Shown here: positions 1-9,019 of the stretch, piece by piece | Position numbering within the stretch: position 1 is the stretch's first letter | Layout of the letters: each line of letters starts with the position of its first letter | Assembly (NCBI GenBank): GCA_019192545.1 | Contig: JAHCMI010000040.1 | Span: 17,970-81,969, forward strand | DNA from: Rivularia sp. MS3 | Lineage (GTDB): Bacteria > Cyanobacteriota > Cyanobacteriia > Cyanobacteriales > Nostocaceae | Direction of reading: 5' to 3' | Length of the DNA: 64,000 bases | Made by a program: the position numbers and the translations under genes | Notes under the pieces: generated by a model | Databases searched by the model: none | Told to the model about the DNA's origin: nothing | The model's input: the letters and a program-made list of their open reading frames with translations, nothing else

Positions 1-1
1 A

Positions 2-1870
2 AATAACTTTAATAAAGCTGACAACAAATGGATAGCGATAGCACCTGTATTTGATGAACATGGAAAACCGAAGTTTAAAAGCAACGGTCAACAACAGCTT
101 AAGCACCTGGGGTATATTTCAGAAACTTCTTTAAAGCAATTTCAAGGTAGTATTAAGCCATTTACCGAATTCAATAATTTAACTAAAAAAATTGAACCTG
201 GATTAACATCAAGTCAAGTTCGAGCAGCATTCAAACAAGTAAAAGAGTTCGCAACTGCAACTCGTGAAAGTATCCCCGATTCAGAAAAAGAAGCAATTGC
301 AGCTGCAATGTGGCAGATTTCAACAACGAGCAAAGATGATGCAAGATATGAATTTAGTAAAACATCAGCTGCATTCGCTGTATTTGGAGAAGAAATAATT
401 GGAAGACTAGAACAACTGCAATTTACCGAATTCGCTGTTGTGGGAACCCACAAACCCTGTAACGAACATTTGGGACGTAAATGGATAGGAGAAAAAGTTA
501 AATGTACTATCGAACAAGCACCCGACCCTGCTAATCCGACACAGAATAAACGGTGGTTAGTAGCTGAAGATAAAAAATTGGGGGTATTTCGTAGCGAATC
601 AGCACAGTTACCTATCGGTACTTCTTTTAGTGCAGAAATTACTTCTCCACCAAGTGCATCGGTTGTTATCACAAGTAGCAAAGGCAATCAATTAAAAGTA
701 GGAAAATTGAAAAAGTATGAAGCAGTTCCAAGAGAATGGAACCAAGAAGAAGGAACGATAACAATTAAACTATCTAACGTTGGTTCTTTCGTTAAACCCA
801 TTGCTTTAGTTGATGATAAACCTTTGGGGGTAATTGATAAAGAATCATTTAAAGTATTAAGCAAGAAATTGAATTCAAGAGGTATTCAAATCGAAGGGTT
901 TAAGTTTGAAGGTAAACTTGAATCATCACCTGCTACTATTGCTCATATCAAAGTTGACTCCCAAACAATTCAATATCCTCAAACTTGGATTAAAGAAGAA
1001 CCTTTAGTTACAGAGAATAAAAAAAGTTTATTATACGAATTAAAACCAATTCTTAAAGAAAAATATCAGGAAAAACAAAACAAAGGTTTATTACATGACT
1101 CGGAAGCATCTTTAGGTGTATTACCTATAAAAAATGAATATTTTGAATCTTTTTTGAAAGAAAAAAATATAGAACCAGAAGTTTTTCAGAAACTATCTGA
1201 GGAGATTGATAAAAAATTTGGTGTTGAAAGCTTGATTGGTATCGCTAACAAGGACAATATTGAAGAACTTTATTTTTGTGTTACTGTTCCTACAGAGATT
1301 TCTGAACAGAAGACAGCAGCTAGAATCAACGATACATTAAATTTCCCTCTAGAATACGACCAGTTACAAAATGGACAAAGAACTAAATTTATCGCAATTG
1401 AGTTGAATGAATTACAAGAATTAATTAACCAAACTGAAAGTCAAACAAAACACTCGACCACGCAACCGACTGAAGTTAAAGCAACTGACGAAAAAGATGT
1501 AAGCGCAGCAGTTCCTATACAAGATAATTCAAATTCGACTCAGAAATCTACTAGAGAAGTTTCTATGAAAGTGAAACGCGAAGAATGGGAAAAACAAATG
1601 TTAAAACAGGCTCTTGCGAGTTTAAAAGAAAATCCCGCGAATGCTGGTGAGGAAATACAAACAGCTACGTTCTCAGATGGTCAATATCGAGTTATTCACC
1701 ATGTACCTTCAGAAATGCTGCGGATTGTTGATGAGAAGGAAAATCATCGCGGGACTTTGTATAAAGCGCAGAGAGGGAAACCCTTTGAGGTATGCAAGTT
1801 TACTGAGGATGAGAAAAGAAGCTTTGAGCGTAATCCGATACAGGAACAAAAAGCTTTGCAACAGGAGTAG
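2..1870 (+). CDS. Large hypothetical protein, C-terminal part (5' end outside window)
   Basis: The frame is open from the first bases of the window, well before the first in-frame ATG at 308, so this is the 3' part of a longer gene and the true start is upstream. The visible 622 residues are lysine- and glutamate-rich and look cytoplasmic. I see no transmembrane segment, P-loop or zinc site. A region rich in short beta-type stretches (residues about 150-300 of the visible part) is followed by a Q/T/S-rich linker and a compact, charged C-terminal domain of about 100 residues beginning near position 1565. I do not recognise the family. Its position beside plasmid maintenance genes suggests a plasmid-encoded DNA-processing or transfer protein, but that is only context. 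Confidence 0.75.
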   Translation, partial: NNFNKADNKWIAIAPVFDEHGKPKFKSNGQQQLKHLGYISETSLKQFQGSIKPFTEFNNLTKKIEPGLTSSQVRAAFKQVKEFATATRESIPDSEKEAIAAAMWQISTTSKDDARYEFSKTSAAFAVFGEEIIGRLEQLQFTEFAVVGTHKPCNEHLGRKWIGEKVKCTIEQAPDPANPTQNKRWLVAEDKKLGVFRSESAQLPIGTSFSAEITSPPSASVVITSSKGNQLKVGKLKKYEAVPREWNQEEGTITIKLSNVGSFVKPIALVDDKPLGVIDKESFKVLSKKLNSRGIQIEGFKFEGKLESSPATIAHIKVDSQTIQYPQTWIKEEPLVTENKKSLLYELKPILKEKYQEKQNKGLLHDSEASLGVLPIKNEYFESFLKEKNIEPEVFQKLSEEIDKKFGVESLIGIANKDNIEELYFCVTVPTEISEQKTAARINDTLNFPLEYDQLQNGQRTKFIAIELNELQELINQTESQTKHSTTQPTEVKATDEKDVSAAVPIQDNSNSTQKSTREVSMKVKREEWEKQMLKQALASLKENPANAGEEIQTATFSDGQYRVIHHVPSEMLRIVDEKENHRGTLYKAQRGKPFEVCKFTEDEKRSFERNPIQEQKALQQE

Positions 1871-1927
1871 AACAAAATTGCTACACACATCACTATCCCA
1901 ACGGGCATCTTTAAAGCCTGATGAATA

Positions 1928-2722
1928 CTAGTTCATCAGTTCCAATACTGACGGGAACCAGCGCAACTGCTGGACTGTTTTATTATTTCCAGCTGCTTCT
2001 TGCAAAATAACTTTAGCATGAGGTTCACCTAACTCTGTTGGCATCCACGCTGGTTCTTTATTGGGATTCTGATATTGCAAGCCTAACTCCTTGAGTCGCT
2101 GGTTCATTTTTCTCGCACTCAGTTTTGTACCAGTGCGATTACTATACAATTCGCTCAGTTTGGTAACACTAAGCAAGCGGTCTTCAACTGGCAGCGGTAA
2201 AAGTTTCTTTGCTTCCTCCATCGTTCCTATTAACTCTGGATGATGCTTACCAATTTCATTCGCAACCACACCAGCAATCAAATTAGGGTGAATGCTAGCA
2301 ATTGATAGCACTGTAACGGTAGCTTCCTTGATTTTTTCAATAGCAGGTGTTAAAGGTGCAGTCTCAGCAATTACTTTGGCACGGACAATTTTTTCGCACT
2401 CTAAAAAGTAGCGGCGAATAATTTTCCCTTGTTCGGTACCTGCCATCATTCCAAAAGATTTCAGACATTCTACTGTTATCTTGATTACTTCTTTGGGACG
2501 ACCGCTCGGAGGCTGAGAGGCTTGCTGCGTAGAGTTTACACTCATTTGGGTGAAAACCTCAAAATCTAATCCCTTTTCAAAATTTCTAACCAATTTTTCT
2601 TTCGCTTGCTGCTTTTTGTTGTAACGAAGCCACACCCAAGCCTCATCAAAATCAATCGGGAACTGTTCATCGGAATTGTACAGAGCCATTGCTAACTCTT
2701 GAGAAAATGTTAAGTTTGTCAT
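1928..2722 (-). CDS. AntA/AntB-type antirepressor-like protein
   Basis: A 264-residue protein. The N-terminal 60 residues match the AntA/AntB antirepressor pattern (F-P-I-D-x-D-E-A-W-x-W-L-x-Y followed by K-Q-x-A-K-x-K-L and a G-x-D-F-E motif). The C-terminal 90 residues form a second domain ending in NKTVQQLRW, shared with the KilA-N protein at 43694-44554. I start it at the ATG at 2722 because GGAG lies 8 nt upstream. A longer reading from a TTG at 2797 would translate the AATTCGC repeat array and is unlikely. Known antirepressors of phages and plasmids inactivate or compete with repressors; that role is inferred here. It converges with the gene ending at 1870. Confidence 0.75.
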   Translation of the reverse strand: MTNLTFSQELAMALYNSDEQFPIDFDEAWVWLRYNKKQQAKEKLVRNFEKGLDFEVFTQMSVNSTQQASQPPSGRPKEVIKITVECLKSFGMMAGTEQGKIIRRYFLECEKIVRAKVIAETAPLTPAIEKIKEATVTVLSIASIHPNLIAGVVANEIGKHHPELIGTMEEAKKLLPLPVEDRLLSVTKLSELYSNRTGTKLSARKMNQRLKELGLQYQNPNKEPAWMPTELGEPHAKVILQEAAGNNKTVQQLRWFPSVLELMN

Positions 2723-2742
2723 TGCTGTGACTCCTATACTCC

Positions 2743-2880
2743 AATTCGCAATTCGCAATTCGCAATTCGCAATTGATAATATTAACTGCCGTCGCAAATT
2801 GCTCGGGATTGCCTAACTCCGCAGGTTCCAAGCCCCCACTGATTATAATTGCGAATTGCGAATTGTTAATTGCGAATTGT
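2743..2880. repeat. Inverted pair of AATTCGC heptad arrays
   Basis: Four tandem AATTCGC heptads (2743-2774) face a matching array of AATTGCG heptads (2847-2880), so the 138 bp can fold into a long hairpin. The repeat sits directly upstream of the antirepressor gene. It belongs to the class of short tandemly repeated sequences common in filamentous cyanobacteria. Confidence 0.85.
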
Positions 2881-3168
2881 ATTGACAATTTCATTCATAC
2901 CCTTCCCGATTGTGAGCTTATTGCCCAAAAGTACGGACTCGAACGCTGTTTAGTTGCCTGTAAAGACTTTTGTGATGCCTTGGATAGCGACAGAGAAGAA
3001 ATTTTTAGTCGTGATGACGAATGCTTGTGGGAAATTATTCGCTTGGCTGCGGCGAAGTTTGGAGCAAGAAATTTGTATGCTGCATTCCTACATATATCAG
3101 GTAATGTGGAAGCCTTACTACCTGCATCTCCAAGCTCATCGGTTTATTGTCGAGCAGCAGATTGCTAA
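2881..3168 (+). pseudogene. Possible gene remnant cut by the AATTCGC repeat
   Basis: The frame from about 2881 reads as plausible protein (an N-F-I-H-T-L-P-D start, then A-C-K-D-F-C-D-A-L-D and a C-L-W-E-I-I-R-L-A-A stretch) for roughly 80 codons, then becomes unconvincing near 3120. Its upstream side runs straight into the repeat array and no ATG with a ribosome binding site is present. It is best seen as the surviving part of a small helical protein gene interrupted by repeat insertion. The family is not recognised. Confidence 0.3.
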
Positions 3169-3347
3169 TTGGAATTAATATCATTTCTTCGCTGGCGAAG
3201 GGCGATTGCTGTCTTATTATTTTTGAAGAAGGCAGGAGGCAGGAGGCTTTTATAAACAAATTAGTGGAGGATTAAGACCTGGCACTAATTGTAAGCCACC
3301 AAACTATGGGGTAGAAATTAGCTAACAGTTACTCCCCCAAGAAATTT

Positions 3348-4307
3348 TTAATCTACCAAACCGTAACGCAAAGCATGAACTGCTGCTTGAGTGCGGTCTT
3401 CTGCGCCGATTTTGTTGAGAATATTGCGAACGTGGCTTTTTACGGTTCCGATTGTGATATGAAGTTGATTGGCGATCGCTGCATTAGTATTACCATTCAC
3501 AATCAGGTCTAATATCTGCAATTCCCTACCTGTCAGGGTATACAGGTCAAGCATTTCTTCATCTAAATCGTCATAACTTTTGGAGCCATCCCGGTTGAAA
3601 CATATGGGATTTTTCTGAGCTTGCTGGAGTACAAAATGGGTAACAGCCGGGTCTATCCAGTTGTAGCCAAGACAGGTGAGATATATCGCTTCAATTAATT
3701 TTGCAAATTTAATATCTTTCATGCAATAAGAAGTAGCACCCGCAGCAAATGCTTTTAGAACAGTCTCTCTATCTGAGTGCGAAGTTAAGATTATGACTTT
3801 CACCCCTGGATGTTTTCTTCTTATTTCTCTGGTTAGTTGAATCCCATCACAGTCCGGTAAACAAATATCAATAATGGCAATTTTAGGTTTTAACTTATTT
3901 AATAGCGTCAAACCGTGTTTTGCATTAAAAGCATCTCCAATAATTTCTATATTTTCATATTGTTCTAATGCTTTCTTTATACCAATAACTATCAGTTCTT
4001 GGTCTTCAACAACTACTGCACGAATTTTATCGATGTTTTGAAAATTACTGTTTGCATAAATTAGTGGCGAATTAGTATGTAATTGTGAAGAAGGCAGATG
4101 GCAGTTGGCAGGAGGCAGAAGGGGTAACTCCTGAAAAGGAACAGACTTTCCTTGCATTACCTTTTGGTTGTTAGAAGTACCTCCTTTTTCTACCTTATCC
4201 TTCTGCCCTCTGCCTTCTCCTGTCGGAGACGTTTCACGAACATTCTTCTGCCTTTTTGATTGACAATATTCTTGTTGATTATAGTAACAAGTTAATTCTT
4301 CCATCAT
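3348..4307 (-). CDS. NarL/FixJ-type response regulator (receiver + LuxR HTH)
   Basis: A receiver domain (about residues 94-215) has the acidic pair in VVVEDQ, the phospho-acceptor Asp in IAIIDICLPDCDG, Thr/Ser in ILTSHSD and Lys in YCMKD. A LuxR helix-turn-helix (about 255-315, beginning LTGRELQIL and including GTVKSHVRNIL) binds DNA. The first 92 residues are not part of the fold and partly translate the GGCAGGAGGCAG repeat family (positions about 4087-4230). The start is nevertheless well supported: GGAGG sits 5 nt before the second of two adjacent ATGs (4304). It would be a two-component regulator, with no kinase in the window. It has its own promoter region and is separated from the operon at 4349-8477 by 41 bp. 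Confidence 0.9.
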   Translation of the reverse strand: MMEELTCYYNQQEYCQSKRQKNVRETSPTGEGRGQKDKVEKGGTSNNQKVMQGKSVPFQELPLLPPANCHLPSSQLHTNSPLIYANSNFQNIDKIRAVVVEDQELIVIGIKKALEQYENIEIIGDAFNAKHGLTLLNKLKPKIAIIDICLPDCDGIQLTREIRRKHPGVKVIILTSHSDRETVLKAFAAGATSYCMKDIKFAKLIEAIYLTCLGYNWIDPAVTHFVLQQAQKNPICFNRDGSKSYDDLDEEMLDLYTLTGRELQILDLIVNGNTNAAIANQLHITIGTVKSHVRNILNKIGAEDRTQAAVHALRYGLVD

Positions 4308-4348
4308 TTCCTCCGAAATACATTGATTAAAAACAGAATTTTATTGAA

Positions 4349-5014
4349 TTAAGGTGATTTAACCCGCAATAAACAATAATCACTTTTACGAGCAATATGT
4401 TTACTTTTAGCATTATTAACTACAGCCCTTTGCTCCGGATTATTAGTACAATTTAAATTGCTCAAACTTTCAGAATTCCAAGTAACAATATTCCTTGCTA
4501 ACCGACCTTGAGGACTTTTTAACCACCGTAAACTTTCAACTTGTTCAACTGTTAGTAACTTTGGTTTTCCAGATGCATATCCACCACCCAGCCAAACCGG
4601 AACAGATAACCCAGTTAAAACACCAAACCCAATTGCTGCTATTATTAGCCCTATCGCTGGTAACATTACAACTAAACGGCTTCGCTCTTTCGACTCACAA
4701 TGCTTAATAAGTCGGTTTACCATCGAACGGATTTCCACTTCCTGACCACTTACAGCAGTACGCTTTGCTTTCTCCAAATGTTCGTAAATTGCTTCCGACC
4801 AACGTTTAAATAATTGGTCTAATTCTGACGGCTTATCTTCCAACAAAACTTGAAGTTGACCAGTAGAAAGCATTATTAGAAATAAAGGGTCACTTGTAGA
4901 TAATCCATGTTCAACAGCTACTGCTAAAACTCTTCTTTGAAAATCTGCATCTTTTCCTTCAAGTAACTTATTCAGATAACTTTCATTTTTCGCTTTTCGT
5001 AAACTATGAATCAT
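4349..5014 (-). CDS. Conserved cyanobacterial membrane protein, unknown function (DUF6753-like)
   Basis: 221 residues: a charged helical N-terminal part (about 1-115, including a heptad-like E/K/R stretch), one clear transmembrane segment near residues 118-142 (LVVMLPAIGLIIAAIGFGVLTG), then a polar tail of about 75 residues with several Asn and Cys. It overlaps the upstream gene by 11 bp, so it is probably translationally coupled to it and is the last gene of the ParM operon. The resemblance to DUF6753 is from memory and not certain. A single-pass anchor at the end of a partition/transfer operon could link the complex to the membrane, but nothing in the sequence proves this. Confidence 0.7.
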   Translation of the reverse strand: MIHSLRKAKNESYLNKLLEGKDADFQRRVLAVAVEHGLSTSDPLFLIMLSTGQLQVLLEDKPSELDQLFKRWSEAIYEHLEKAKRTAVSGQEVEIRSMVNRLIKHCESKERSRLVVMLPAIGLIIAAIGFGVLTGLSVPVWLGGGYASGKPKLLTVEQVESLRWLKSPQGRLARNIVTWNSESLSNLNCTNNPEQRAVVNNAKSKHIARKSDYCLLRVKSP

Positions 5015-6002
5015 AATCTATTCCTGCATTTCGGTTTAGTTGGGAACCGTTATCTTGATGAATTAACTTTTCTTCTTGAAGCATACTTCTCGCTCGTCGA
5101 AAATCTTCTCTATCAAACTGATGTAAAATCATTTCAATTTTAAGAGCATCAGTATCGTTTAATCCGTGGATAATATCAGCATCAAAAGTCGCAGTAAATA
5201 TAGTGTGACCATCTTCTGAATCTTTTAAACTACAACAACTTTCTTCGGCATTTATTGTGACAATTCCTAAAGGTGTAAAGACAAACTCATCTTTCCCTTG
5301 TTTCTCATATTCATCCATAATTCTTTCGGTTAAATCTATCTGAGCATGAAATAATTCCTTTTCATCTAATAAAGGAGCAGATTCTCGTTGAAAGTGGTTC
5401 ATAATTTCATTTATGTTTGTGCTTTTTACTGCTGATTCTTGCTCGTTGTATACAGAGATAATCTCGGTTTCTAAATCTTGCTCTAAAGCAACCAATTCCG
5501 AATCATTTGAATGCATAATTAAACCCTGTAATATATTCAAATTCTCTGTAGTAATGTTTAGTTGTCCTGGCATAATACCTAAATATTTTCTATTCATTCC
5601 ATTTGAATTATTATCATCACTACCATTAAAGCTGTCAGGAATACTTGCTTTTTGAGATATACTTATAATATTTTCCTCACGAAAATGCATTAATTTCCAA
5701 ACATATTCAGGACTAAACACTTGGTCAAAGATTTTGTTACGAGTTGTATATTCAAAACTTGGTTCTAAATTTCTCCAGGTTGATAAACTCCATTTACCTT
5801 CACTATTAATATGTCCGCTTACTAATACATCAGCTTCTTCGTGGGCAAGATACCATTCTTCTTTAATTCCCAAAGTTTTCAAGGTGTTATCATCCGTAGT
5901 AAGAATATATAGTCTTCCCATATATTTCTCTTCATCAGCAGTGATTACATCGCAGTTAAAAGCTTCATCTGTTTCGTATAAAATTTGAAGGTCGTAATTC
6001 AT
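5004..6002 (-). CDS. Hypothetical acidic protein of the ParM operon
   Basis: 332 residues, strongly acidic, with no signal peptide, membrane segment or nucleotide-binding motif that I can see. A central S/N-rich stretch (around residues 120-140) separates an N-terminal beta-rich part from a helical C-terminal part. It lies 27 bp after the ParA-like gene and overlaps the next gene by 11 bp, so it is part of the same transcript. Family not recognised; its real-gene status rests on length, coding character and tight packing. Confidence 0.65.
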   Translation of the reverse strand: MNYDLQILYETDEAFNCDVITADEEKYMGRLYILTTDDNTLKTLGIKEEWYLAHEEADVLVSGHINSEGKWSLSTWRNLEPSFEYTTRNKIFDQVFSPEYVWKLMHFREENIISISQKASIPDSFNGSDDNNSNGMNRKYLGIMPGQLNITTENLNILQGLIMHSNDSELVALEQDLETEIISVYNEQESAVKSTNINEIMNHFQRESAPLLDEKELFHAQIDLTERIMDEYEKQGKDEFVFTPLGIVTINAEESCCSLKDSEDGHTIFTATFDADIIHGLNDTDALKIEMILHQFDREDFRRARSMLQEEKLIHQDNGSQLNRNAGIDYDS

Positions 6003-6029
6003 ATTACTTACCTCATGTATGAGTAATTT

Positions 6030-6749
6030 TTATTTACCTTCTGCCTTCTGCTTTCTTTTCCACATTTGAGTCCTTTCAATAGCTTGATTTGATTCACTTA
6101 AAAAAGTAGATAATCTTTGCTGCGACATTATAGGCATTGTTTTTTCAATTTCTTTTGCATCAAACCGAAATTTATTAGAGTCAATAAAATATCTATCTCC
6201 CGGATACAGAAGCGGAAATTCAATTATTTTTAAAGTCTTTTCGTGCTTTTTGCACAACTCTTTAAAGGACGGATTATCCTTCAAAAAACTCCAATCATCT
6301 GTTTTACCTAAATTCTTGACAAACACATGAGGCATTTTATCTTTGTACAATTTTATGGATTGTTTGAATAAATCTATAGATTCAAAACCACCATCACAGA
6401 CAAACCACTTACAGATATCTACACCGTATTTATCTGCTACCTCTAGTAAACGTCCGTTTTTTATCCAATTATTAACTTTTGGAAACACGTTCGCTGGAAG
6501 ATTGACTATAACGGGTTTTCCCCTAGCTAATTCAAAAATTATGTCGGCTTTATCCCCTTTGTTTACAGCTTCACTAAATTCAGCATCAACAGCATAATCA
6601 TAGAAACGCTTCACATCTTGATTCGTTATATCTGCATCTACCAAGGTGTGTTCCAATTTATTGTCAATTGCATACTGAACCATAACGCGAGTAAACAGCG
6701 ACTTCCCAACTCCTCCTTTTTCACCATCAATCAAATGTATTCTTGCCAT
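6030..6749 (-). CDS. ParA/MobD-like P-loop ATPase
   Basis: It begins with a deviant Walker A motif, GEKGGVGKS, at residues about 9-17, the hallmark of the ParA/MinD/SIMIBI ATPases, followed by LVDADITNQD, the Walker A'-type Asp box. It is about 239 residues long. The ATG at 6749 is preferred to the TTG at 6755. It is more divergent than chromosomal ParA and resembles the MobD-like ATPases found with mobilization genes. It lies 10 bp after the small gene at 6760-7218 and 560 bp beyond the ParM-like gene. Having an actin-type and a Walker-type ATPase in one operon is unusual: one may serve partition and the other transfer or positioning. Confidence 0.75.
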   Translation of the reverse strand: MARIHLIDGEKGGVGKSLFTRVMVQYAIDNKLEHTLVDADITNQDVKRFYDYAVDAEFSEAVNKGDKADIIFELARGKPVIVNLPANVFPKVNNWIKNGRLLEVADKYGVDICKWFVCDGGFESIDLFKQSIKLYKDKMPHVFVKNLGKTDDWSFLKDNPSFKELCKKHEKTLKIIEFPLLYPGDRYFIDSNKFRFDAKEIEKTMPIMSQQRLSTFLSESNQAIERTQMWKRKQKAEGK

Positions 6750-6759
6750 AACCAATTTG

Positions 6760-7218
6760 CTAGTTAAAAGTTTCGCTATCTGTTGTCATTCCTGCTAAAT
6801 TCCATGCTTGCAAATTAGAATCAGATGATTCTTCATTTCGGTCTGGTGGTGATAACTCAGTACTATAATTTGATGTTGCATCTTTTTGAATGTTTGTTTT
6901 TTCCAAACCTCCAAATACGGTACATAAAACATCTGTAACTGCGTGTTCATCTACTTTTATTGCAATGCTGACGAATTGAAGATGATTTGCGATCGCCTTT
7001 ACCGAATCCAAAAATATCAATTCCAAAGTTTCGCGAGAATAACTACCTTCACTGTAAAGTGCTAACGCTATATAGTATGCGTTTAGAGCAGTCATTATCA
7101 TTACGGTTTTATTTTGAAATGGATGCAGGCTTTCATTCTGGATGTAACTAAGCATTTTTGCTCTGTCTGAATCGAAAGCTGTCTGATAGCGCCATGTGAA
7201 GTCTTTCTTTTTGTTCAT
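6760..7218 (-). CDS. Hypothetical small protein between ParM- and ParA-like genes
   Basis: 152 residues, mostly helical in its first 110 residues, with an acidic, Ser/Asp/Glu-rich tail. There is no recognised domain. AGGA lies just upstream of the ATG. It sits where plasmid actin operons usually encode the DNA-binding adaptor (ParR position), immediately after the ParM-like gene. I see no ribbon-helix-helix signature, so that role is only positional inference. Confidence 0.6.
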   Translation of the reverse strand: MNKKKDFTWRYQTAFDSDRAKMLSYIQNESLHPFQNKTVMIMTALNAYYIALALYSEGSYSRETLELIFLDSVKAIANHLQFVSIAIKVDEHAVTDVLCTVFGGLEKTNIQKDATSNYSTELSPPDRNEESSDSNLQAWNLAGMTTDSETFN

Positions 7219-7223
7219 ATTCC

Positions 7224-7375
7224 TGAAGTTTAAGGAGTGGGGGAGAGGGAGAGTGGGAGAGTGGGGGAATGTCGGAATAAGTAATAGTTTCCTAGAGACA
7301 AATACTTCTCTTAGAAGCCACTTTCCTCGGCTCCCCCACTCCCCTGCTCCTCCACTCCCCCACTCCTCCCCCCTC
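7224..7375. repeat. Inverted pair of GGGAGTGGGGGAG-type tracts
   Basis: A purine tract (7224-7270, units like GTGGGAGAG) faces a complementary pyrimidine tract (7327-7375). The second arm lies inside the 3' end of the ParM-like gene and supplies its last residues (G/S/E-rich tail). The pair could act as an RNA hairpin between the first two genes of the operon. Confidence 0.8.
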
Positions 7376-8477
7376 TAATGACTGCTTTAACTTTAATACC
7401 GTGATAAACCGACAGCGCCCATACGTCGGCTAGACGATTTCCCAACCATTGTTCGTTAAGTGTTTGCGGAATTTTCACATCACCATGCCAGACTATAGGT
7501 ATTGTCGGAAAAACTGCATCTAACTCCTCTCGCAAATAATCAGCCGTACCACCACAGATAATTAATTCATCCAATTCATTGTTATTCGGCAGTACTTCTT
7601 TTAACCAATTCACAAGCGCAATCGCATATTCCGCTCTAGAAGAATTTAAAACAGATATAATCTTTTCAATTTCAGCATCCTGAAGATTACCAGAACTACA
7701 TAGATGGTAAAAATGTTGTGTTTTCGGTTCATCACCAGCAGCGACAATCGCTTCAATTAACTCTCCAGCTTCTAAGCCTGATGTACCTTCGATAACTTTT
7801 TCTACCATTTTCGCCATACCCAATTTCGCAGTTTTACCCCGATTCAAAATACCGCGCCGAGATATGATTGCAGAAGCATTTCGATATCCCAACATCACTA
7901 AACCGATGACTTTACGTCTTATTGCTTCACCAGTATTTTTGCAATACATCGCATAAATTCCACCACTTTCAGGAAAACACTCGTAACCAATTAAATTGGC
8001 ATTGACCTTTCCTGTTGGCGTATCGAATTGAGCTAAAGCTTCCTTGAGCATAGGTTTTAGTAATGCCGAATCTTCAAACTCCCCTGGTGGTAAAAGCAAT
8101 GCTAATGAAACGTCAAAGGATTCAGATAACTTAAATTTCTGCTTTATTACCCACACCGCAGCTAGAGTTTTGAATAAGGCAAGTTCGTATTTACGAGGTT
8201 TTAATCTTGGTGTTGCACCATAGGCACTTCTTGCCAAATAACCGATTGCTCGATAATCTTCACCAATTCCAACCCAAGCCGCGTTTTCGGGATAAGCATT
8301 GTTTAAATTACGAGTCTGAAAAACTAGAGACTCATAGTTCGCTTTGATTACACTTGGCTCCATCCAGATTGCCTTTGCCTTACCACCACGAATCTGCACT
8401 ACTACTTTGGTGCCGCTTCCACCAAAATCTATCGATATAGTAACTAACGGGTATGCTTGTTTGTTTAATCTGCCCAT
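7311..8477 (-). CDS. ParM-like actin-family plasmid segregation ATPase
   Basis: 388 residues with the actin/Hsp70 ATPase signatures: phosphate-1 loop SIDFGGSGTKV near residue 15, a second phosphate-binding stretch VIGLVMLGYRNAS in the middle, and the adenosine motif IICGGTADYL near residue 308. Plasmid actins of this family polymerise with ATP and push or align DNA copies. GGAG lies 11 nt before the ATG. The last 15 residues (SGGVEEQGSGG region) are translated from a repeat tract and are probably not part of the fold. It is the first gene of a five-gene minus-strand operon (8477-4349); a palindrome-rich region lies directly upstream. Confidence 0.82.
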   Translation of the reverse strand: MGRLNKQAYPLVTISIDFGGSGTKVVVQIRGGKAKAIWMEPSVIKANYESLVFQTRNLNNAYPENAAWVGIGEDYRAIGYLARSAYGATPRLKPRKYELALFKTLAAVWVIKQKFKLSESFDVSLALLLPPGEFEDSALLKPMLKEALAQFDTPTGKVNANLIGYECFPESGGIYAMYCKNTGEAIRRKVIGLVMLGYRNASAIISRRGILNRGKTAKLGMAKMVEKVIEGTSGLEAGELIEAIVAAGDEPKTQHFYHLCSSGNLQDAEIEKIISVLNSSRAEYAIALVNWLKEVLPNNNELDELIICGGTADYLREELDAVFPTIPIVWHGDVKIPQTLNEQWLGNRLADVWALSVYHGIKVKAVIRGGRSGGVEEQGSGGAEESGF

Positions 8478-8513
8478 AAGTTATCGCGCTCCTCGGTGCA
8501 TCTCTATTAAAGT

Positions 8514-8574
8514 AGCAAATAACAATATTTCTCAAGTTATAACTAAAGTAGTTATTTGCTCTATCACTATTGAT
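8514..8574. promoter_or_regulatory. Palindrome cluster upstream of the ParM-like gene (operator / centromere candidate)
   Basis: AGCAAATAAC (8514-8523) is repeated in inverted form as GTTATTTGCT (8551-8560). A perfect 10-bp palindrome AGTTATAACT (8535-8544) lies between them, and ATCACTATTGAT (8563-8574) follows. This is the expected place for the promoter and centromere of an actin-type partition operon. Confidence 0.5.
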
Positions 8575-8733
8575 GTAAAGTTTAAGCTTTGGTATTTGGT
8601 ATGGTAAAAGTGTCTGCTATCAAGCTGTTTGACAAGTCTTTCCTTCTTCATCACTACTACTCCACAACGATGCAGTTTCTCTTCTTCAGACTGCTGGCTG
8701 GGGGAGCAAGCAGTGGTGTTATACGTATTTATT

Positions 8734-8930
8734 GAGAAGGCAGGAGTAAGAAGGCAGAGGGCAGAAGGTTTTTATTTAATTCTTATACAAAAAAGGAATA
8801 AAGGTTTAAGATTCCTACCGCACTATTGCTTGCCTCATCTTTCGAGCAGTACTCTAATTCGGTGCCTAGCCGAGAAGAGTCTATTGGCTATTCCCTTCTG
8901 CCTCCTGCCCTCTGCCTCCTGCCTTTTTTT
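8734..8930. repeat. Inverted pair of GGCAGAAGGCAGGAG arrays in the 8478-9019 intergenic region
   Basis: An AAGGCAGGAG-type array (8734-8772) faces its complement CCTTCTGCCTCCTGCC (8892-8930). The 542-bp gap between the divergent ParM and MobC genes contains this hairpin, the palindromes at 8514-8574, and presumably the transfer origin, which I cannot identify. Open frames here (for example 8629-8982) are translations of the repeats. Confidence 0.8.
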
Positions 8931-9019
8931 GTTATCAATTAGAATATTGAAGAAAGTACTTTCTCCTTATTCGTTTTCTTAATTCAGATAGTTCACTAAA
9001 AAAATAATTCACAATCATA

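Noticed and set aside
2723..2797. N-terminal extension of the AntA protein
   Set aside because: It starts at a TTG, translates the AATTCGC heptads, and lies upstream of an ATG with a proper ribosome binding site.
8629..8982. 117-residue plus-strand open frame
   Set aside because: Largely a translation of the two GGCAGGAG-type repeat arms, with no ribosome binding site.
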